In this document: positions 59,812 through 64,000 of the stretch, in pieces | Numbering within the stretch: position 1 is the stretch's first letter | How the letters are laid out: every line of letters begins with the position of its first letter | NCBI RefSeq assembly: GCF_017873395.1 | Contig: NZ_JAGGKC010000020.1 | Span: 13,307 to 77,306 of the forward strand | Reading direction: 5' to 3' | DNA: 64,000 nucleotides | Source of the DNA: Youngiibacter multivorans | Lineage (GTDB): Bacteria > Bacillota > Clostridia > Clostridiales > Clostridiaceae | Position numbers and translations under genes: made by a program | Notes under the pieces: model-generated | The model's input: only the letters and a program-made list of their open reading frames with translations | What the model was told of the DNA's origin: nothing | Databases searched by the model: none

Positions 59812-61044
59812 ATGAAAGACAGAAGCAACATGCTGAAAAAATATGCTGCCCTTGCAGTAAGGGTCGGGATTAACCTTGAAGAAAAGGAAGGTCTTGTAAT
59901 TACAACTGGTGCAGACGGACTGCCACTCGCACGCCTTGCTGCTGAGGAAGCATACTCCTTAGGTGCAAAGAATGTGGAGCTTATAGTCAACGATGACAAG
60001 GTTACCCTATCACGATATTTAAGCGGAAAGGAAATAGCATTCGAGGAATTCCCCGCATGGAAGACAGCCATGTTTGAGGGAATGTACAAGGACAACTACC
60101 ACCATCTCTTCATAATCTCCCCGGACCCTGAGCTTCTTAAGGATGCCGATCCGGAGAAGGTAGGAGCCTATCAGAAGGTATCCTCTACTGCCATGGCTCC
60201 CGTAATGCGATACAGGATGACAGGAATAACAAAATGGGCGATAGTTGCAGTGCCATCAATCCCCTGGGCTGAATCGGTGTTTCCTGGATTAAAGGGTGAT
60301 GAGGCTGTCGAAGCTCTCTGGGATGAAATAGTCAAGGCTTCGAGGCTAGATCATGAGGATCCTGTTGCCTCCTGGAGGGAGCATGATGCTAACCTAAAGA
60401 AGCGTATGGACTACCTCAATGGAAAGAACTTCGAGAAGCTCAATTTCAAGGCACCAGGAACGGACCTGGAGGTATACCTGGCAAGTGACCACTGGTGGAT
60501 CGGAGGCTCAAGCGACAGCTCAAAGGGTGTTCCCTACATGGCGAACATGCCTACAGAAGAGGTATTCACTGCACCACACAAGCTTAAGGTAAACGGAACT
60601 CTTAGGTCGACAAAGCCACTTAGCTACAACGGCAAGATCGTCGAGGACTTCGGCTTCACCTTCAAGGACGGCGCAGTCACTGAATACTACGCTGCAAAGG
60701 GCGGAGAGGTGCTTGAAGCCCTGCTCAAGAACGACGATGGAGCAAAGTATCTTGGCGAGGTTGCCCTGGTACAAGATGATTCACGGATATCAAACACCGG
60801 AATACTATTCAACAACACACTATTTGATGAAAATGCCTCCGTTCATTTCGCACTTGGCAGGGCATACGGATATTCCATAAGGAATGGAAGCACCATGACC
60901 CAGGATGAGCTTGCAGAAAAAGGTGCAAACTACAGCCTGATCCATGTTGACTTCATGGTCGGAGGACCTTCCCTCGATATCACAGCTACAGACCACGAAG
61001 GCAATACAATGGACATTTTCAGGAACGGGAACTGGGTCATCTGA
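59812..61044 (+). CDS. M29-family aminopeptidase
   Basis: The 410-residue metallo-aminopeptidase (AmpS/PepS/thermophilic M29 type) removes N-terminal residues from peptides in the cytoplasm. It has LAVRVGINLEEKEGLVITTGAD at the start, NMPTEEVFTAPHKLKVNGTLRSTKPL (about 245), LGEVALVQDDSRIS (about 322), SVHFALGRAYGYSI (about 347) and HVDFMVGGPSLDI (about 382), which hold metal-binding Glu, His and Asp. The frame opens at 59794, but GGAGG is 5 bases before ATG 59812. Confidence 0.9.
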   Translation: MKDRSNMLKKYAALAVRVGINLEEKEGLVITTGADGLPLARLAAEEAYSLGAKNVELIVNDDKVTLSRYLSGKEIAFEEFPAWKTAMFEGMYKDNYHHLFIISPDPELLKDADPEKVGAYQKVSSTAMAPVMRYRMTGITKWAIVAVPSIPWAESVFPGLKGDEAVEALWDEIVKASRLDHEDPVASWREHDANLKKRMDYLNGKNFEKLNFKAPGTDLEVYLASDHWWIGGSSDSSKGVPYMANMPTEEVFTAPHKLKVNGTLRSTKPLSYNGKIVEDFGFTFKDGAVTEYYAAKGGEVLEALLKNDDGAKYLGEVALVQDDSRISNTGILFNNTLFDENASVHFALGRAYGYSIRNGSTMTQDELAEKGANYSLIHVDFMVGGPSLDITATDHEGNTMDIFRNGNWVI

Positions 61045-61060
61045 CCCGGTTCCTTCCTTT
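61028..61060 (+). terminator. Terminator overlapping the aminopeptidase stop
   Basis: GGAACTGGGTCA pairs with TGACCCGGTTCC (one G-U pair) with a 2-base loop; TTCCTTTTTG follows. The stem includes the last codons and the stop. Confidence 0.75.
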
Positions 61061-61103
61061 TTGAAAAATACATCATAGAATATATCCTGAGAAGTCATTC
61101 GGC

Positions 61104-61134
61104 TATACCACCAAAATGTGGTTAGTGGTATAAT
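61104..61134 (+). promoter_or_regulatory. Promoter/operator of the ABC-2 transporter operon
   Basis: TATACCAC (61104-61111) and GTGGTATA (61125-61132) form an inverted repeat that overlaps the -10 hexamer TATAAT (61129-61134). A regulator bound here would block the promoter. No regulator gene is adjacent. Confidence 0.5.
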
Positions 61135-61158
61135 TTCACCGTAAAGGAGGGGCTGCAC

Positions 61159-61974
61159 ATGAAGAGACTTCTTAAAACCTACCTCCCGTTCACCAGAGGC
61201 GTAATTCAGGCCTTTGCAGCCTACAGGATGAACTTCTATGTCTGGATTTTAGGTGACATGTTCCAGACCATGGTGCTGCTGTATATCTGGTATGCCATAT
61301 TCCAGAGCTCGACACAATCAGTGATCCAGGGCTTTACCTTCAGGGAGATGACGGGATATGTAGTGATGTCGACAGTCACAGGCATGCTTATAAACAACGA
61401 TGTGCACTGGGCAATCGGAGAGGACGTAAGGACCGGAAACATCGCAATGAACCTCATCAAGCCTGTCAGCTATCAGCTGAGGCAGTATTTCGCAAGCATC
61501 GGGGGCTTAGTTGCAAACTTTCTGTTCATATTCCTTCCTCTTTGGACTGCTTATTCGGCATACAACTACTTTGCACTGGGAATGCTGCCATCACCATTTC
61601 GCATAGCAGTTTATTTCCTGAGCGCATTCTTAAGCTCTCTCATACTTTTTTATATCAACTACATTTTCGGATTGGCTGCCTTCTTCGTTGAGTACGTCTT
61701 CGGATTCGTATTCGCCAAGGAAGCAGTGGTAAGGCTCCTTTCAGGAAGCCTCATCCCCCTTACCTTCTTCCCCCAGGCTTTCCGGTCAGTATTCGCATTT
61801 TTACCCTTTGCAGGACTCATATTCACACCGGTCATGGTTTACCTGGGGAAATACACAGGACTTGAGCTGTTAAGGAATATGGGAGTCCAGGTGGTTTGGG
61901 TGCTTATACTTGCAGGGATAACTCAGTTTGTGTGGAAAAGTGCCATAAAGCGCCTGACCATACTTGGAGGTTAA
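61159..61974 (+). CDS. ABC-2 family permease (COG4587-like)
   Basis: The 271-residue membrane protein has six hydrophobic segments (about 28-50, 60-80, 110-135, 145-175, 195-215 and 235-260) and matches the layout of the uncharacterised permeases of the COG4586/4587/3694 exporter set, with AYRMNFYVWILGDMFQTMVLLYIWYAIF near the start. AAAGGAGGGG precedes the ATG. It is the first of three genes, the second permease starting directly after its stop. Substrate unknown. Confidence 0.82.
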   Translation: MKRLLKTYLPFTRGVIQAFAAYRMNFYVWILGDMFQTMVLLYIWYAIFQSSTQSVIQGFTFREMTGYVVMSTVTGMLINNDVHWAIGEDVRTGNIAMNLIKPVSYQLRQYFASIGGLVANFLFIFLPLWTAYSAYNYFALGMLPSPFRIAVYFLSAFLSSLILFYINYIFGLAAFFVEYVFGFVFAKEAVVRLLSGSLIPLTFFPQAFRSVFAFLPFAGLIFTPVMVYLGKYTGLELLRNMGVQVVWVLILAGITQFVWKSAIKRLTILGG

Positions 61975-61975
61975 T

Positions 61976-62776
61976 ATGAAGACGTTCAGACGATACTACA
62001 AGCTATACGGAATGTTCCTCGCCCAGTATATGAAGACCCTTATGCAGTCAAGGACTGACTTCTTTGTCGGAGTGCTGGCCTTCTTCCTTACTCAGTTCGG
62101 AGGAATCGCCTTCATCGCCCTTGTATTCATGCAGATACCTGACCTTCTTGGCTGGAGCTTCCACGAGCTCCTGTTCATTTATGGATTCGCAAACATCCCA
62201 AGGGGTCTGGACCACATGTTCACCGATTACCTGTGGCTGTTCGCAGGCAATTCAGTTGTCAATGGAGAATTCGACAGATATCTCCTGAGGCCTCTGAATC
62301 CCCTGTTCCAGATAATCGCACAGAAATTCCAGCCTGACGGCATAGGCGAAGTCATCATAGGAATCATACTGGTCACATACTCTTCCATAAATGGAGGAAT
62401 ACAGTTCACACCTTTCAAAGTGCTGATATTCATTGTGCTTGTGCTACTTGCAACTTTAATCTACACAAGCATCAAGCTGTTCTTCGCTGCACTTGCCTTC
62501 TGGATCCAGCGAAGCCAGTCGATACTGTTCATGTTCTACTCAATGAGCGATTTCGCCAAGTACCCGCTGGAGATATACCACAAGTTCATAAAGACATTTA
62601 TTACCTACATTGTGCCATTTGCGCTGACTGCATATATCCCGGCCTCTTACTTTCTGGGTGAGGCAGACCTGATTCCGACGCTCCTGAAGGTTTCAATAAT
62701 ATGCTTCCTTGCACTGACACTTGGCTATACCACATTCAAGCGCGGAATGAAGCGATATGAAAGCGTCGGGAACTAA
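61976..62776 (+). CDS. ABC-2 family permease (COG3694-like)
   Basis: The 266-residue permease has six hydrophobic segments and the stretch FIYGFANIPRGLDHMFTDYLWLFAGNSVVNGEFDRYLLRPLNPLFQ (about 65; written in pieces: GFANIPRGLDH and EFDRYLLRPLNPL), typical of this exporter family. An in-frame TTG at 61964 overlaps the previous gene, but GGAGG is 5 bases before ATG 61976. It is the second membrane subunit of a heterodimeric transporter. Confidence 0.82.
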   Translation: MKTFRRYYKLYGMFLAQYMKTLMQSRTDFFVGVLAFFLTQFGGIAFIALVFMQIPDLLGWSFHELLFIYGFANIPRGLDHMFTDYLWLFAGNSVVNGEFDRYLLRPLNPLFQIIAQKFQPDGIGEVIIGIILVTYSSINGGIQFTPFKVLIFIVLVLLATLIYTSIKLFFAALAFWIQRSQSILFMFYSMSDFAKYPLEIYHKFIKTFITYIVPFALTAYIPASYFLGEADLIPTLLKVSIICFLALTLGYTTFKRGMKRYESVGN

Positions 62777-62801
62777 ACAGACTAAGGAGGTGAGGCACAT
62801 A

Positions 62802-63830
62802 ATGGATACTAAAGGAACGATGATAGAAGTAAGCGGGCTTACAAAAAGCTTCAAGTCATTCAAAAAGGAAAAAGGAATAAAGGGCACTCTTAAATCTCTT
62901 GTAAGCCGTGAGTATACAAGCATAGATGCCGTGAAGGATGTCTCCTTCAACATCAGAAGAGGCGAGATAATCGGGTATATCGGTGCAAATGGTGCCGGAA
63001 AATCTACAACCATTAAAATGATGACAGGTATACTTACTCCGACTGAAGGCTATGTCAAGGTAGATGGAAGAATACCCTATGAAGAGAGGACTGAAAACGC
63101 CAGGCACATCGGTGTCGTTTTCGGACAGAAGACCCAGCTATGGTGGGACCTTCCTCTTGGAGAGACCTATTCGATTCTGAAGGAGATCTATGAGGTACCG
63201 GATGACTTCTATGAGGAGCAGATGAAATATTTCGACCAGGTCTTCGAGCTTTCTACCTTCATGGACAAGACAGTAAGGACGCTGTCACTTGGCCAGAGGA
63301 TGAGGGCAGACCTTGCCGCTTCCATGCTCCACAATCCCCAGGTCCTTTTTCTGGACGAACCTACAATAGGCCTGGATGTAGTCGTCAAGGAAAGGATCAG
63401 GAAAGCCATCAAGGACATGAATGAAAAATACGGTACTACAATAGTCCTTACAACCCATGACATGAGCGATATCGAGGAGCTCTGCCACAGGATAATCATA
63501 ATAGACAAAGGCTCCATTCTCTACGACGGCGGTATAGACAAGATAAGGAAGGACTATGGCTTTGAGAGGAAAATAACCTTCGACCTCAGGTACGACAATG
63601 AAGATGCAGTCATTGAAAGCCTCTCCTCCATTTATCAGACCATAGACGGAAGCACAAAGGAAAATCTCCGTTTTATAGTACAAGACAACCAGGCTGTCAT
63701 CAATTTCAACAGGAACGAGATAAGCATCTCAAGCATCATGAACTTCGTGCTCCACAGCTTCAACGTCCTTGATTTCTCAGTACAGGATATGGATATCGAA
63801 GCCATAGTCAAGCAGATATACACGAAATAA
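62802..63830 (+). CDS. ABC transporter ATPase (COG4586-like)
   Basis: The 342-residue ATPase has Walker A GYIGANGAGKSTTIKMMTG (about residue 60), signature LSLGQRMRADLAASML, Walker B VLFLDEPTIGLDV and the H-loop in TTHDMSDIEEL. The insertion KSFKSFKKEKGIKGTLKSLVSREY before Walker A is characteristic of COG4586. Residues 250-342 form a C-terminal domain. The frame opens at 62757 inside the permease gene; AAGGAGGTGA precedes ATG 62802. It completes the three-gene exporter. Confidence 0.88.
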   Translation: MDTKGTMIEVSGLTKSFKSFKKEKGIKGTLKSLVSREYTSIDAVKDVSFNIRRGEIIGYIGANGAGKSTTIKMMTGILTPTEGYVKVDGRIPYEERTENARHIGVVFGQKTQLWWDLPLGETYSILKEIYEVPDDFYEEQMKYFDQVFELSTFMDKTVRTLSLGQRMRADLAASMLHNPQVLFLDEPTIGLDVVVKERIRKAIKDMNEKYGTTIVLTTHDMSDIEELCHRIIIIDKGSILYDGGIDKIRKDYGFERKITFDLRYDNEDAVIESLSSIYQTIDGSTKENLRFIVQDNQAVINFNRNEISISSIMNFVLHSFNVLDFSVQDMDIEAIVKQIYTK

Positions 63831-63831
63831 T

Positions 63832-63868
63832 GAGAAGCCCTGACCAATGAATTGGCCAGGGCTTCTCT
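63832..63868 (+). terminator. Terminator of the ABC-2 exporter operon
   Basis: GAGAAGCCCTG and CAGGGCTTCTC form a perfect 11-bp stem, extended inside by CCAAT/ATTGG. It begins 1 base past the stop codon. Nothing else is visible from there to 64000. Confidence 0.8.
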
Positions 63869-64000
63869 AAAGAGGATTTTTCACAGAGGTAAAACTGTGA
63901 TGATAGGTAGTGTATTTTAATTTGTGTTTATACATGACTTAAGATACTAACAAGAGTGGGAATAGGAACAGGACAGGAGAGCTGAGACAAGCTCAGGCAC

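Noticed and set aside
1..64000. Prophage, toxin-antitoxin, restriction-modification or CRISPR system
   Set aside because: No integrase, phage structural gene, methyltransferase, toxin pair or repeat-spacer array was found on either strand.

Overview
The window looks like a chromosome segment of a moderate-GC Firmicute, most likely a member of the Clostridia. The evidence is strong GGAGG-type ribosome binding sites, arginine mostly as AGG/AGA, frequent ATA isoleucine codons, a T-box leader on a trpEGDCFBA operon, RpiR/DeoR/HxlR/ROK families, PTS systems and many intrinsic terminators. A genus cannot be fixed from sequence alone; the Youngiibacter/Proteiniclasticum group would fit, but that is a guess. 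There are no rRNA or tRNA genes, CRISPR arrays or prophages. Almost all of the window is ordinary metabolic chromosome, plus one decayed IS200/IS605 insertion.

Layout. 1-0.9 kb: two small membrane proteins (the first cut by the window edge). 0.9-4.6 kb: fructose PTS operon fruR-fruK-IIA-IIBC with a clear promoter and an array of operator half-sites. 4.7-6.9 kb: GNAT acetyltransferase, an orphan Tad-like pilus protein, and a small SWIM zinc-finger protein preceded by a candidate c-di-GMP-I (GEMM) riboswitch. 7.0-9.2 kb: a relic of a GH1 6-phospho-beta-glucosidase and an IS605-type element with intact tnpB and broken tnpA. 9.5-14.5 kb: BMP-family nucleoside-type ABC importer. 14.6-16.1 kb: DUF234-type ATPase behind a 20-bp perfect palindrome. 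16.1-23.9 kb: assorted transporters (EamA, an ABC-2 exporter, MFS), a ketopantoate reductase-like enzyme, a DsrE-like protein and an unidentified membrane protein. 24.0-28.3 kb: MurNAc operon murQ-murP-mupG-murR with a MurR-like operator inside the promoter. 28.4-35.8 kb: complete T-box-controlled trp operon with a hydrolase at its end. 35.8-40.5 kb: DsrE-like protein, flavodoxin-fold oxidoreductases (one frameshifted), a CopZ-like [2Fe-2S] protein, an HxlR regulator and an MBL-fold sulfatase-like enzyme. 40.7-54.6 kb: a 13-gene sialic acid operon (Opp-type importer, lyase, epimerase, kinase, deaminase, RpiR regulator, and three accessory enzymes) plus nanQ. 54.8-64 kb: Pho-box alkaline phosphatase, a DUF4353 (Cthe_2159-like) lipoprotein, aminotransferase, M29 aminopeptidase and a COG4586/4587/3694-type ABC exporter.

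How the genes work together. Two large blocks salvage amino sugars: MurNAc/MurNAc-GlcNAc from peptidoglycan and sialic acid from host-type or environmental glycans. Both lead to GlcNAc-6-P; nagB closes the route to fructose-6-P, while nagA is not in this window. The most unusual part is the sialic acid operon, which carries a Gfo/Idh/MocA oxidoreductase, an FAD-dependent oxidoreductase and an SGNH esterase between the core genes. It may handle modified sialic acids such as 2,7-anhydro or O-acetyl forms. I saw no convincing wholly new defence or mobile system; the best second-look items are that operon, the degenerate GEMM-like RNA, and the TnpB/omega-RNA remnant.
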